NCBI GenBank assembly: GCA_026724425.1 | Contig: JAIUCV010000001.1 | Coordinates: 21,389,802-21,453,801, forward strand | Origin: Erythrophleum ivorense | Lineage: Eukaryota > Streptophyta > Magnoliopsida > Fabales > Fabaceae | Length of the DNA: 64,000 nucleotides | Reading direction: 5' to 3' | Shown: positions 1 through 11,560 of the stretch, in pieces | Layout: the number at the start of each line of letters is the position of its first letter | How positions within the stretch are numbered: the first letter of the stretch is position 1 | Notes under the pieces: generated by a model | Database searches by the model: none | The model's input: only the letters and a program-made list of their open reading frames with translations | What the model was told of the DNA's origin: nothing | Translations under genes and position numbers: made by a program

Positions 1-392
1 AAGTGCCATGCTTTAAGGTCTTTGGCCTCCACTCTTTGATCCACTTAGCTCACCTAAACATAATTAAATATGTGGAAGGAAAGAGTGAGATTCAAAGAAT
101 CTCAATAGCTCTTTACCCTTTCAAACATGCATAATGGATGCATTTAAAAGTCAAAGAATATGTGCATGGCTTTCAAGCTACTAGTGAACATATATATAGC
201 ATTTTCCATGTTCAAGAAACACCTACATAACATAAATAGGCTCTCAAGGGCATTGGTTAAGCCTCACCAATTTTCTTTAGGACTTTTGGATTTGCCTCAT
301 CTATTTTCAAGGGACTTTTGACTAAGCCTTACTCTTCTTGAGGCTTATAGCTTTGTCTCACCCAATCCTAGGGATTTTTGGCTCATCCTTAC
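1..392 (-). mobile_element. Family A solo LTR copy A1, left piece (truncated by window edge)
   Basis: This is the inner part of a family A long LTR in reverse orientation (U3 to the right). It reads directly into the same kind of sequence as A2 at about 1750-2160, including the hairpin GAGATTC..GAATCTC at 87-103 and the degenerate repeated phrase 'gggacttttgg'. It is cut at 392/393 by A2 and resumes at 4056. Its outer end lies left of base 1, so its length and left target duplication cannot be seen. No coding region is present. Confidence 0.8.
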
Positions 393-3300
393 TATAATAC
401 CATAACCTCTTAACTATTATACCATGGTTTCATTATTCATCTCAATGTATTTCATATGGGTTGGAGTACAAACATATAGAGAAACAACCATTTCCTAAGA
501 AAAAAGGCATTAAATTAGTGAGATTAATTGTGTTACATAAGATCCCATTTCCTTGTTTTATGCTCCATGGACTATATGAACTCATCCACATCATTTTTTA
601 GTCATAACACATCCATACAAGTCATACACACTATATTTGATCTCATTAATTTTGGATTTGGAGCTATATCACACAAAACTCATGTTTTGCTCTTAGGTTC
701 AAATTTCAATTTTTTGATACAAATTTTAGAAATTCATAACTAATTCTAGAAATATTGAAATTAAGAAAACCATACCATTCTGGAAAGCTGTGGATGTCTA
801 CTTTTATAGAACTAATAACTAACTCATCGCTTTGCATTATTTGCAACAGCAAATGCTAGTCACAATATGGGTTTCAACGAAACTAGTTGAGTCATTAGCA
901 AAAGTGAAGAAGTTAATAAGGGTACTACTATAAAAAATGAAAAAATTTGAACTCAAAGACAAAGTTATCTGCTAAATTGTAAAAATAAGTCTAGATTAAT
1001 ACATTAGCCTTAAGCCACTAGAAATCGATAGAATAGTAACACAGGTTAGGCTACGTTATTAAATTATTATACAAATTCAAAAATTTATATCTCCCTCTAC
1101 ATAACTCCAAACGAAGTGATCTTTATGGCTATAGAGAGCTTATGGTGTCTAGTTTATGCTTGTAAAATTTTATGAGCATTGGACTTCATTTGGCCTATGT
1201 GTGACACAGAGAAGCAAACTGACCAAATGAATAATAACCATACTATTTCTACATAATTTAGCCAATTTTGAAAAATCATAATAAATTTTCTAGAGCTCCA
1301 AATTGAGTGCTTTTTAACTCTGTGAAAAGCTCTAGATGAGACCTACTTGCTGGACAAATTTTATGGAAAAAATCATTCATTTGTTCATACTTTGGTACAA
1401 CTCACCAAATGGTAAAATTTGAAGCCAAAAATGGGACTTTAAGACACCAAAAGCCCTTCTTGAATTTCCATAACCACTTGGGCAAGAGTAAAAGTATAAA
1501 TGCCATATATAAAAGCATGCCAAATGATCCAAACCCTCATAGAGCTTAATCTCACCTCGCCACTTGCATATATACATGAGAATATCATATCATATAATGG
1601 CAAAGGAGTGGCAAAATCTCACATTCCCATTCATCTAGTTTCCACATTAATACATACACTATCTATACATACATTAGAATATGCTCAAGGGTTTACATCA
1701 TAGATACATCTCATGGTTAAATAGTTTGATATCAAAATACAAATAAACAAGCCATTTCTCCATCTTGTTGTCATAATCTTGCTTCTCATGCTTGTTGGCT
1801 TCCATTTCCTTATCTACTTGGCTCAGCTAGGTATGGTTAGACATGTGTGGGGAAAAAAGGTGAGATTCAAAGAATCCCAATCACTCTTAACCCTTTCAAA
1901 CATATATAATGGATGCTAAAACATGTCAAAGAATGCATACATGATATTCAAGCAACCAATGAACATGTATAAGACATTTTCCTTATCACACAAACTCATA
2001 CATAACAAACATAAGCTCTCAAAGGCATTGGTCTAGCCTTACCCATATTTCTTAGGACTTTTGGATTTGCCTCACCTACAAGGGACTTTTGACTAACTCT
2101 CACTCTTCTTGAGACTTTTGGCTTTGTTCCACTCATTTTTAGGGACCTTTGGCTCATCCTCACCCTTGATAAGGGACTTCTGGCATAACCAAACCTATGC
2201 AAGCCATAATGCAATCATAAATACATTTCAAGAAACATAATGGTACCATAATATGTAAGCATAGGCTAGAGACATTTCTCATGGCTCAAACATGCACACA
2301 AGTAGTTAATGACAAGAAAACAACTAAGCTATGCATGTGAGAAAGGTTAGAAAGCTACCTTGCAGCAAGAACTTAAACACTTTTTCTTTGGATATTCCTC
2401 CCCCTTTTCAGCCACACACTTGTGATGGGATGGAGCTTGATTATTTTGCCTAAACACATTAAATAGGGTATAATTACATCATGGAAGTAAGCTTTAACAT
2501 CACACACTCTCTATGAAAGCTCACTTTGTTCTATGGTTACATAATAGTTCCATATGAGACCTAATGAAGCAAGTGCTAGAATTCAAAGTCTTGGCTCCCT
2601 TTTCTCACCTCTAGGTCTCTTGTCTTTATTTAAGCCTCTTAGAGTCATCACAAACTCACTTCCAAGAGCCTAGACACAAGTTGCTTCTTTAAATCCTATT
2701 ATGGAGCTTACACTTTCATCATCCAAATCAAGGCTTCTAATTTTTTTTCAAGCCTTTTTTTGATTTTCTCCTACCATATTTAGTCCCTTTCTATCCTTAG
2801 AAAAATTTGAAACTCTCCCTAGGTGCTTCTCCTTGTCTAAGCCAAAACATGTACCCATTTTTGGACCCATAGAGCAAGCTTTGCTTTCATGAAGGAGATG
2901 GCACATGTGAGGCTTTTTGGGCATCTCAAGAACCTATATATACTCTTAGACAATTAGAAATAGCACTAGAAAGCTCCATACATACCATGGTGCAAAGAAA
3001 ACCCTAGGTTTTGGAAACTTGAAAACTAATGGTTCTTTTTGAAATTTCTTTGCATCTACTTGTTCCTCACCCTTAAAAATCTAGGTTTCATGCTTGGTTT
3101 AGGTTAGATTTTGCTCCCTCTCATGTGTTCTATAGGTGGTTGAAACTAGCTATGGAAGGACAAGAAAGAAGAAGCAAGGGAAGCCATGGAAATACCTTAA
3201 TTCTTTAGCCTTTTCAAGAGCTCTTTCCTTTGCTTTCACTCCTTCTTGGAATTTCAAACTTCTCCCCTCTGAACATGGCTCAAAATAGATCCAAATCATA

Positions 3301-4055
3301 TATCAAAACTATGAAAAGAAAGTGGAGAAGGAAGATAACAAGTTTGTTAAAGGAAAGAGCTTGAAAAACTTATGATTTCTTATCTTTTTCCTAGCCTTTT
3401 TCTTCCACTTTTTCCCCTTCTCTTGTGCACCCTTTCTTGCTAAGTTCTCCCCTATTTTGGACAAAAATTAGGTTGTCTAAGATGAGGAGAAGAGTAGGGT
3501 GCTACTTATATATAGGAAGGGTTCCTCCAGAAGCTTTTCAAAATGCTAATTTTGTCCTTCATTCTTGGCTTTTTTGTTTTAAGTTTATTTCAACTCCTTT
3601 TCAAAAACCATCTTTCCATCATAAAATTTAAGTTTTCTAACCTATAAATAGCCTTTGGAATCACTCAAATCGAGTCTAAAACCGTCATGAACTAAAAGGT
3701 CAAAGTTCAGATTCACCAACATTCTAAAATGCAAACCAAAAGGGTTTTAATTGTTCTAGGGCTTCCTATAGTTTTTTGGGCCTCTAAGAACCCCAAGAAA
3801 CTCAAAATTTTCATTTAAAGATCCCTCCTTTGAGTTTTCTAAAAGTTTCCCAAAATTATGAAAATGTCACTATATTTCATCGAGATTTTCTTTAGCCATT
3901 CCGACTCTAGTATCTAAGCACCCTAAGCCTTGGATCTTCATTTTCTAATATTTAAAATTTTATCCTAATTTTATTTGGCCTTAACGGATTCATTTTAGAG
4001 GAATCTCTTTTATATTTGACCTGTTTTGTCGTTTTGACGAAAAATGGGTGTTACA
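393..4055 (-). mobile_element. Family A solo LTR copy A2, complete, nested in A1
   Basis: A 3663-bp unit in reverse orientation. Read on the plus strand it opens TATAATACCATAA, a decayed form of the family start TGTAACACCATAA, and closes GGGTGTTACA. It is flanked by CTTAC (388-392) and CTCAC (4056-4060), a 5-bp TSD with one C-to-T change. The A1 sequence rejoins correctly across it: 'ctcatcctcac' runs into 'tcttgctaaggg', as in the parallel A2 text near 2155-2175. A TATA box lies on the minus strand at 3507-3514. There is no gag-pol, so this is best read as a solo LTR. The short open frames inside have no recognisable domain. Confidence 0.85.
3507..3514 (-). promoter_or_regulatory. Candidate TATA box of A2
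   Basis: TATATATA, about 540 bp from the U3 end of A2. The same box recurs at a similar place in A3, A4, A6, A7, A8 and A10, which supports a conserved LTR promoter. No transcript evidence is available. Confidence 0.55.
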
Positions 4056-6165
4056 CTCACTCTTGCTAAGGGATTTTTGGTATCACCATATCCATTCAAT
4101 CCAAAACATATTTTAAGAATATCATAGTACCATAGCATGTAGGAAATAGCTAAAAATATTTCTTATGACATAAACATACATACACACATCCGAAGACAAG
4201 AAAACACCTAAGAATGCATGAGAGGAAGGTTAGAGAGCTATTTTAAAGCAAATGTACATACTTTTCTTTTAGGATTCTTCTCCCTCTTCTCAACCAAGCC
4301 TTGTAACTAGGTGGTTCTTGGCTTTGTTGGCCTAGACACATCAAAAGAGAGATAAATCACTCATAGAAACAAACTTTGGCATCACACACACTCTATGTGA
4401 AATGACCTTGTTCTATGGCTCCATTATGCTTCCATACAAGACCTTATGAAGCAACTATGAGACTTCATGATCTTGGCTCCCATTTTTCATTCATTCCAAG
4501 TCTCTTCACTCCCTTCAAACTCCTTGAAATCATCACATATTGATTTTAATAAGCCTAGCAATAAGTTACTTCCTAATGTCTCATTATGGAGCCTACACCT
4601 CTATCTCATATTCCAAGGCTCTTAAATTTTTTTTAAAGATTCCTTTGATGTTCTTGCATCATATCTAGTCCCATTCTAAGCTTGGAACAAATTAAAGTCA
4701 CCCTAGGTGGCCAGACCTTGTTTGACCAAGATATGCTCTCCATTGAGCATCCATGGAGTTTACTTTGTTTTCACTTGGGAATGGCTACTTAGGAGACTTC
4801 TTAGGTGTCTTAGGAACTTAAATCTACTCTTATATAGCTTAAATTATCACTAGGAAGTCCCTTACATCTCAAGTTGCATCCAAATCCCTAATCTTACTAA
4901 CTTGCATTTCAATGCCCCTTATTCAATTTCAATGGTATGTTCTTAATCCTCACACTCCATAACCCTTCTTTCTATCCTAGAATGGATAGAAATCCTTCTC
5001 TATTGCTTGGGCCCATGGCTAGCTAAAACACGTACTAAAAAAAGTAAGAGAGAGTTGCAAGAAGAATAATGGAATTTACCTTGTTTCTTAGCTTGTTTCA
5101 AGAACTCTTTCACGTGGTATGCTCCTCTCCTTCAAAATCTATCTTCCTCCCTCTAAACTAGACCCAAAATGATCCCAAATGAGTCATGAGAACCATAGAA
5201 AGGAAGAGGAGAAGGAGAGGAATAAGTTTGGTGAAGGAAGGAGTATGAAAAACCAATAATTTTCATACCTTTTTTTTGTCTTTTTTCTCCTTCTCTCTCC
5301 TCCCTCTTTGGACACCATCTCAGACCAATATGAAGCTACTTCAAGTCATGGAGAAGGAAGGAGAAATGGCTAGAACATGTTTTGAAAGGAAAAGGTAAAG
5401 TTATACACCCTTTTCCACTTTTCATTTGAGTCCTTAAATCATGGTTTCTCCATTTAGCCACATTTTAACTCCTTTTCAAAATCTATCTTTTCCATCATAA
5501 AATTTGGGTCCTCTACTTATAAATTGCCTTTGATTTTACTCAAATTGGATTTAAAACTATTCCAAACTATTCAGTCAAAGTTTTGGTCAATCGACGGCCG
5601 AAATCACTCATCAGAGAGGTTTTAGCTATTCTAAGGGTCCCTATGGTTTTCAAGACCTCTAGGAACCCCAAAAAGCTCAAAATTTTCATTTAAAAAGCTA
5701 TAACTCCTTTTCAAAATCTATCTTTTCCATCATAAAATTTGGGTCCTCTAACTTATAAATTGCCTTTGATTTTACTCAAATTGGATTTAAAACTATTCCG
5801 AATTGTTCAATCAAAGTTTTAGTCAATTGATGGCTGAAATCACTCACCAAAGAGGTTTCAACTATTCTAAGGGTTCTCATGATTTTCAAAACCTCTAGGA
5901 ACTCCAGAAACCTCAAATTTTTCATTTAAAAAGCTCTTCTGTAAGTTTTTCAAAATTTTTAGAAATTAAGAAAATACCACACTTTCTTTCACAAACTTTT
6001 CTAGCTCATCTAGCTTGGACTGCTAGGCAACTCAAATCTCATATCCTCATTTTTTATTATTTAAAATTTTATCCTAATTTTATTTGCCCTTAAATCATTC
6101 ATTTTAGGAGACTTGCTTTTATATCTAGTGAGTTTCATGTATTTATGGAAAAACAAGATGTTACA
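4056..6165 (-). mobile_element. Family A solo LTR copy A1, right piece (U3 end)
   Basis: Continuation of A1 after A2. It runs through the leader and U3 and ends GATGTTACA at 6165, followed by CAAAT (6166-6170), the likely right half of a TSD whose left half is outside the window. On the minus strand the U3 opens TGTAACATCTTG. The TATA position near 5400-5410 is eroded to 'ttatacacc'. The U3 carries a 235-bp tandem duplication, listed separately. Confidence 0.85.
5466..5937. repeat. 235-bp tandem duplication in the U3 of A1
   Basis: Two head-to-tail copies, 5466-5700 and 5701-about 5937, both opening 'taactccttttcaaaatc' and both ending in 'catttaaaaagct'. The first copy has CGACGG where the second has TGATGG. 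The other family A copies in the window have one copy of this block. Confidence 0.85.
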
Positions 6166-8648
6166 CAAATAAAAAGGGGTAGTAGGAATAAATGCAATAG
6201 TTCTCCCTAAGCCATGAGAAAAGCCTAAGCTAAGTTGAGACTCATGGCCATGACAGAGCATGTAGTAAACATGTACAACATTTATGTTAGTTTTCCATGA
6301 CAATGCATACTTGCATTATTCTTGCTTAATTGTCTCATGCTTATTTTTGGGTAATTTGAGTATAGTTACTGAGATTCTCTCGAATCTCAACCCCATCTTT
6401 ATTTTCCCACTAACTTGTGCCAAATGGAAGCTCCAGTGCTAGCAAAGGAAAAGAGAAACAATGATATTTAGAACTGCAAACCTATAGAAATGTTTTGTAC
6501 CTAATTTGGTTATATTGTTATAATGAATGTATGTACTAAGTTTAATTTTCTTAGTAATGTATTTATGTTTACTAGCTTGCTATTAACCGTGATGTAACTT
6601 TAGCTTGAGTTGTTTAGAAATAGATGATGTTACATGCCCAAGTTGTGGTATTTGATATTGTTATTATCTATATGTTTCCATGTCTATGAGTTTCGGTTGA
6701 AATGTGACCATTTGATTAGTCTGGGTAGTCAATTTTATAAGGGAAAACTCTATTAGGTTTTTCTTAGGGATGTTATGTGTACTTTTTTTCATTTTTATCA
6801 TTAAGATAAAATGGTAATAACTAATTACCAATGCATACATGGAATTATGGAAAAGCCAATGTTTGTGTTTTAAATTTTTGAATTTAGTATTTTATTTCCA
6901 TCAAGAATGGATTTGCTACTAAAACATAATTACTAAAAAAGAGCTAGATAGTTAAGGTATTATACTAAGTCTTCTTGAATTTAGTCTAAAGAGAAAGAGA
7001 GAGCAATAGAGGGATGCCTAATGATGGTTAAGAGCATGTAGAATGAGAATCTAACATTAATCTCCTATGAAAATGGCTTGAGATGTTAAGAAATGCGAAG
7101 GAAGACTATCAGAAGGCCATTTCAGCCAAGCCATGTTATGAATCTAAGGTCAAAAGAGGTGTAGTTGTGAGTTATGGAGATGATATGAACCATTCTTTGC
7201 ATTAGAATCTTGTAATTTTAAGATGTCTAATTTTAAGGTTCAAGAAGGGCCTTACTAGAGCAACGTAGTGGATTCCATATTCTAGAGCATGGATATGATG
7301 GCCTAAATGGGTGCCTTATAGGCTAAATGAATGATATATAATGACAAAATGGAATGTAGAAGTTAAGGAAATGATGATACTTAATATAGCTTAAAGTGGC
7401 ATAATAAGACCTAAGTATAACATTGTAAAGAAATTTGAATCCTTGTTTAAGTTTGATGGTTAAATTAAGTTCCATGGGAGCCAAATAAGTCATATATAAG
7501 GTTAGAATGATGTTTAAAACTAAAAGATTCAAGTCACTAAGTGAAGGGTTGAGAATGCTAAAGCCATAAATATACTTAAGTGAGATAAATGACCAAATGA
7601 AGGGGATTTTGATAAGTGAGATGATCAATTTAAGTTATAGGGTGAATTTTGACTAATGAATTAGTATAATAAGCTAGATGATTGATAAGAATTTTGCCCA
7701 TAACTAGAAACTCCAAAGAATTTCAAGTTTAGCATGTTTAGATGTTAAAAATAGAACCATTTTGACCAAGGAAATATAAGCCTACACTTAAAAGCCTTAA
7801 AGACATAGTTTAGGGGTAAAACTCGGCATGCATTTAGAGAACACATAGAGGTTTAATTTGAGCTAGAGATGATAATTTTTGGAGCATTAAGAATATTTCA
7901 TGAATTTCCAAATTTGAATTAGAACAGCTTTCATGAACCAAAATTTTACCTTTGTATTAGATCTAGTTTTCTAATCATGTTAGGGGCCAAACAAAATCAT
8001 CTAGCTTTAAAATTTATATAGTACAAAGCAGATATATGGAGCATTCCAACAAGCCAAAGTTTGCTAAATTTGGAGGTCCCTAGCTCAAGTTATGATTTTT
8101 CAAAGTTTAGGACTGAATATGACTAAAGCATGCCTAAATAGCCTTTAATATATGTTAAGTGCCATGTATAGATAATTTGAGCTTGGGTACACTTTAGTTA
8201 ATAATTGTTGTTGCCTATTTTAATGTTTTAGGAAAATTATGATGAAATGAGTAGTTTTTGGATGAGGAGACCAAGAGGTATCCTCTTTAGTAAGGAAAAA
8301 AAAAGCAAGTGATGAGATAAGTTGAGTAAGTGAATGTTAGCATTTGGTTAATCATCCTCTAGGTAGCTTACTCTTCCTTACATTTTATGCATGTTGACTT
8401 GTTTGGGCTTGAGGTACATTATGTGTAGTGGTTGTTATCATACCCAGTATTTCTAAATTCTTAGACATTAAAAGAAAAGTTAATGACCATGATAATGAGG
8501 GACTAGAGATTCCAATAAGATGAAAGGAAGGAGTTAAGAGGGAAAAAAATGTAAAACAGGAGGAAAAGGGGCAAGTCAAATTGAACAATCAGGAAAAAAT
8601 AAGGGATTTAAATATAATGAGATTTAATATGATTGGTAAAAAGAATAT
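6166..8648. other. Unassigned AT-rich sequence, possible old LTR relative; host of A1 and left flank of the Athila element
   Basis: No gene, RNA or intact element was recognised here. Open frames of up to 101 codons (for example 7323-7628 minus) are hydrophobic, biased and lack domains. A hairpin, GAGATTC TCTC GAATCTC, at 6371-6388 matches the conserved hairpin of families A and B and is likewise followed by 'cccc'. Text near 8065-8110 (a 'ggaggtccctag' phrase, then 'atttttcaaagtt') resembles the U5 of family A. I infer a very old, diverged member of the same LTR group in plus orientation. The base pairs just left of the Athila LTR are AATAT (8644-8648). Confidence 0.4.
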
Positions 8649-9940
8649 TGTTCACTCATAGTTGTCGCACTAGCCAAGATTAGTGAATTTTTGCTAGTTT
8701 ATAGTATAATACTTACCAAGTCATCTCTTATGGAGCTATTAATCAAATCAAGTAGTTTAGGAATGACAAAACTATAATTATGATGATTTGGGATTCAAAT
8801 ATAAAATCACACTAATTAAACTAAATAGTAACTCAATTAATGAAAAAAATGAAACAAAATTCAATCAGAGTGAAACGTAACCAATCCAGAATTCTTCCCC
8901 TAATATTTTTTGGAAAAATTACATTTAAGAACTAAGAAGTGAAAAAAAATTATTTTTAAGGACATTTACCACTAAGTTTAATTGATTGTTGCTAAACTCA
9001 GTAGTAATCATCTTAAAACAAGTGGTAACAGGTCCTTAAGAATAAATTTATTCACTTTTTGGTCGTTTATTATAATTCTCTCATATGTTTTTGTCCTTGT
9101 CACCTAAAAATACCTCTGGTTTGATTTTAATCCATTGGTTATTTTCAATTAATAGTCCTAAACTACCATTAAGGATTTTAATTGGTTCATATTACTAATC
9201 AAAATGCAACTGCACTTCTATCAACAATATGAAGCCAAAATATCTTGTACTTGACTAGAGACACATGCAAAATCTTAATATGGTTTAAAAGAAATTTATT
9301 TAATTAATCAACCAATTAAATCAAAATGCAATCTCAAATAGATTGATGAATCAAAATTCATACAACAAAAATCATCTAACAAGAATGATAATAATTACAC
9401 AAAAACAAAGAGAACAAAAGCGAAAAACTTCTAAAATTAAAATCCAAACCAAAGTTCTATACAAATATAGACTCAAGTTCCTTATTAGGTTCAGACTTTG
9501 AATTGATCACCAAGAAAATTAGAAAGCCATAGGAAAGACAAAAACAAGAATGAGAAATAGAGAAGATGGAATGTGTTCTATGGTGACGTCTTCTCTTCCT
9601 TAAATCGATAATGTTGCCTTCTTCCTCAAAAAATCTAATGCCATTCTAGAAGTAACAATAAGATAATATCCAAATCCTTTTTAAGACTTAATAGGATAAT
9701 GTCTAAATCCTTTTAGGAGTCTTCTATCTTAATCCTTTTAGGAATTTTCTATCCTATAAAATACAATTAAAAAATAATTAGGTCTTCGTTGAATAAATAT
9801 AATAAAAATGCATTTAAAGTTTATTAATCTAAATTTAACCCACATAATATAAAATAAGCCCAAAGTCATCAAATTACCTACTATAAATTATTAATAAGAC
9901 TAAATATGAGGAGTATAAATATAATAATGTCAAAATATCA
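8649..9940 (-). repeat. 3' LTR of the Athila-like element
   Basis: On the minus strand it runs from TGATATTTTGACATT (9940 downward) to GAGTGAACA (8649), so it has TG..CA ends and is 1292 bp. It directly follows a purine-rich stretch (minus strand 'aagtgtaggagaa', 9943-9955) that would serve as polypurine tract. The phrase 'ttggctagtgcgacaac' near its end and its AT-rich U3 fit Athila LTRs as I know them. The partner LTR is not in the window, so the boundary is inferred. A MITE is inserted at 8912-9082. Confidence 0.65.
8912..9082. mobile_element. MITE with 9-bp TSD, Mutator-like, in the Athila 3' LTR
   Basis: A 171-bp foldback. The left arm opens GGAAAAATTACATTTAAG and the right arm, reversed, GAGAGAATTATAATAAAC. 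The arms pair imperfectly over about 60 bp, with shared 'aagtga..aa', 'ttaaggac' and 'ttaccact' blocks. Flanks ATATTTTTT (8903-8911) and ATATGTTTT (9083-9091) are a 9-bp TSD with one mismatch. It has no coding capacity. Long terminal inverted repeats with a 9-bp duplication point to the Mutator superfamily. It shares its tip and middle with the MITE at 10416. Confidence 0.65.
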
Positions 9941-11560
9941 AATTCTCCTACACTTAGATTTTTGTGCACCTAAGCAAAATACAAAAAATTAAACAGAAAA
10001 ATAAAACCAAAATGCAAAATTGCCAAGCTAAGTACAATTCAAGCTTTTTAGATATTCAACAGTCAAAGACAATCTTTCTTGCTAATCAAGGAAGAACAAG
10101 TAGTATGGCAATTCCAATTGATAAAAAAAATTAATCAAAATGGTAGCTCCTCACTAGTTATGTGTTTACTTGCAATCCTCTCAAGTGTTTAGGTTAAGCG
10201 TTCCTCTCAAATTATACCTTTCACAACATTACTACCATAGGCTTATATATCTTCTCAATCTCTATTAACTAAGTTACAAGCAATACATAAATCAAAAGGA
10301 CTTTTATTGAAGGCTGAAGTGATGCTAAGGTATGAAACAAATGGTAAACAAAAGAATTAAGGATGCAAAAAAGACACAAAGCGAACACTTAAAATCATCA
10401 AGAGCAATAAAAAAAGGAAAAATTACAACGAAGGACCCAGATGCTATAAAATTTATAATGAAGGACTTAAAAAATTGAAATTATTTTCAGAACTATCATT
10501 ACTATCGGGTTTTAGAAGATTTTACTATCAATTTTAGGGGATTTACTACCGAGTGTATGAAAGTGTTGAACTTTCTTATACCCAGTAGTAAATCCCCTAA
10601 AACTGATAATAAAATCTCCTTCATTGTAAATTTTATAACATCTAGGTCCTTGATTGTAATTTTCCCATAAAAAAAAAGAACATATGATGGAATGAACATG
10701 CATCTCAATATGTTATTTACCATAAACAAATACATGATCGATGAAAGCCATAGTAATTTTCTTATTCACCACTTTTTTATGTTTTTTTATTTTATTTTTT
10801 TTATTTCATAAAGATTTTCCTTCTTTTTTTCTTTTTTCTTGGGACATCTCTAAAGAGAATAAGTTAATTAGCTTAATATTGATGTAAAATTGCACTACAC
10901 ATCCATCCACCCTATGAAGATATAATGCTCTTAATAATCAAAAGTATCCTATACAAAGTGGAAATTTTTTTTTAAGCTAAAAGGCTAAAAAGAAAATATA
11001 AAAAGCTTAGAAAGGGAACAAAGATAAAAGATGAAACATAGGTGGGATAGCTATTTGGCTCTGTTTACAATAAAAGAAAAGAAGAAAGAATGCCTTAATC
11101 ATCTTTATGATTGCTTGTGTAAATGATTTTCAATTAAGAATCAAAACAAGTTCTAGAGTGAAAATCATAATAGGTCAATGCTCTCATAAGAAATAAATAA
11201 TAGAAAGCCCAAAATCCTTATAGGTCTAAAAACTACCGCATGCAATCTATTAAAATTAAATTTATTGCCAGTTTACTTGAATTCCAAAAAATAAGATTGA
11301 TTCCTAATCATGTTGAAATGCTTCCAAACTTAAATTTCTTCAACTTTTTTTTAAAGAAACCTAAATATTGTAAGAAAAAAAAGAAAATAGTGGAAATACT
11401 AAAAAAAACAAAAAAGAGAGTAGAATGAATGATTTCTCCTCCCTCACACTTAATATTTACATTGTCTTCAATGTAATAGTAATCTAATTCACCAATTAAA
11501 GAAAAGACAAGAAAAGAAAAGAGGAGGGAAAGAAATACAACCAAGTGATTCAAGTGTATG
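9941..11560 (-). other. Athila 3' untranslated region
   Basis: This AT-rich stretch lies between the end of pol and the 3' LTR. It contains, on the minus strand near 11440-11475, 'gaagacaatg..taagtgtgagggagga', the kind of phrase that commonly follows Athila pol. Poly-A and poly-T runs are frequent. Overlapping short frames at 11240-11553 on both strands are low-complexity Lys/Phe translations and are not genes. A MITE interrupts it at 10416-10666. No env-like frame is seen. Confidence 0.6.
10416..10666. mobile_element. Near-perfect foldback MITE with 9-bp TSD, Mutator-like
   Basis: A 251-bp element that is a hairpin almost end to end. The left arm opens GGAAAAATTACAACGAAGG; the right arm reversed opens GGGAAAATTACAATCAAGG. 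The arms continue pairing through 'ttataaaatttacaatgaagga', and the inner parts pair again around 'ggggatttactac'. The flanks are ATAAAAAAA at 10407-10415 and again at 10667-10675, a perfect 9-bp duplication, though low in complexity. Two short minus-strand frames (10502-10735) are by-products of the arms. Confidence 0.75.

Noticed and set aside
393..4055. Family A copies as Helitrons, LINEs or DNA transposons
   Set aside because: Terminal TG..CA with 5-bp duplications, no terminal inverted repeats beyond the tip, no poly-A tail and an LTR-type promoter position favour LTRs.
6371..6388. Rho-independent terminator
   Set aside because: The short hairpin lacks a following T-run and the DNA is nuclear plant sequence; conservation within LTRs is the better description.
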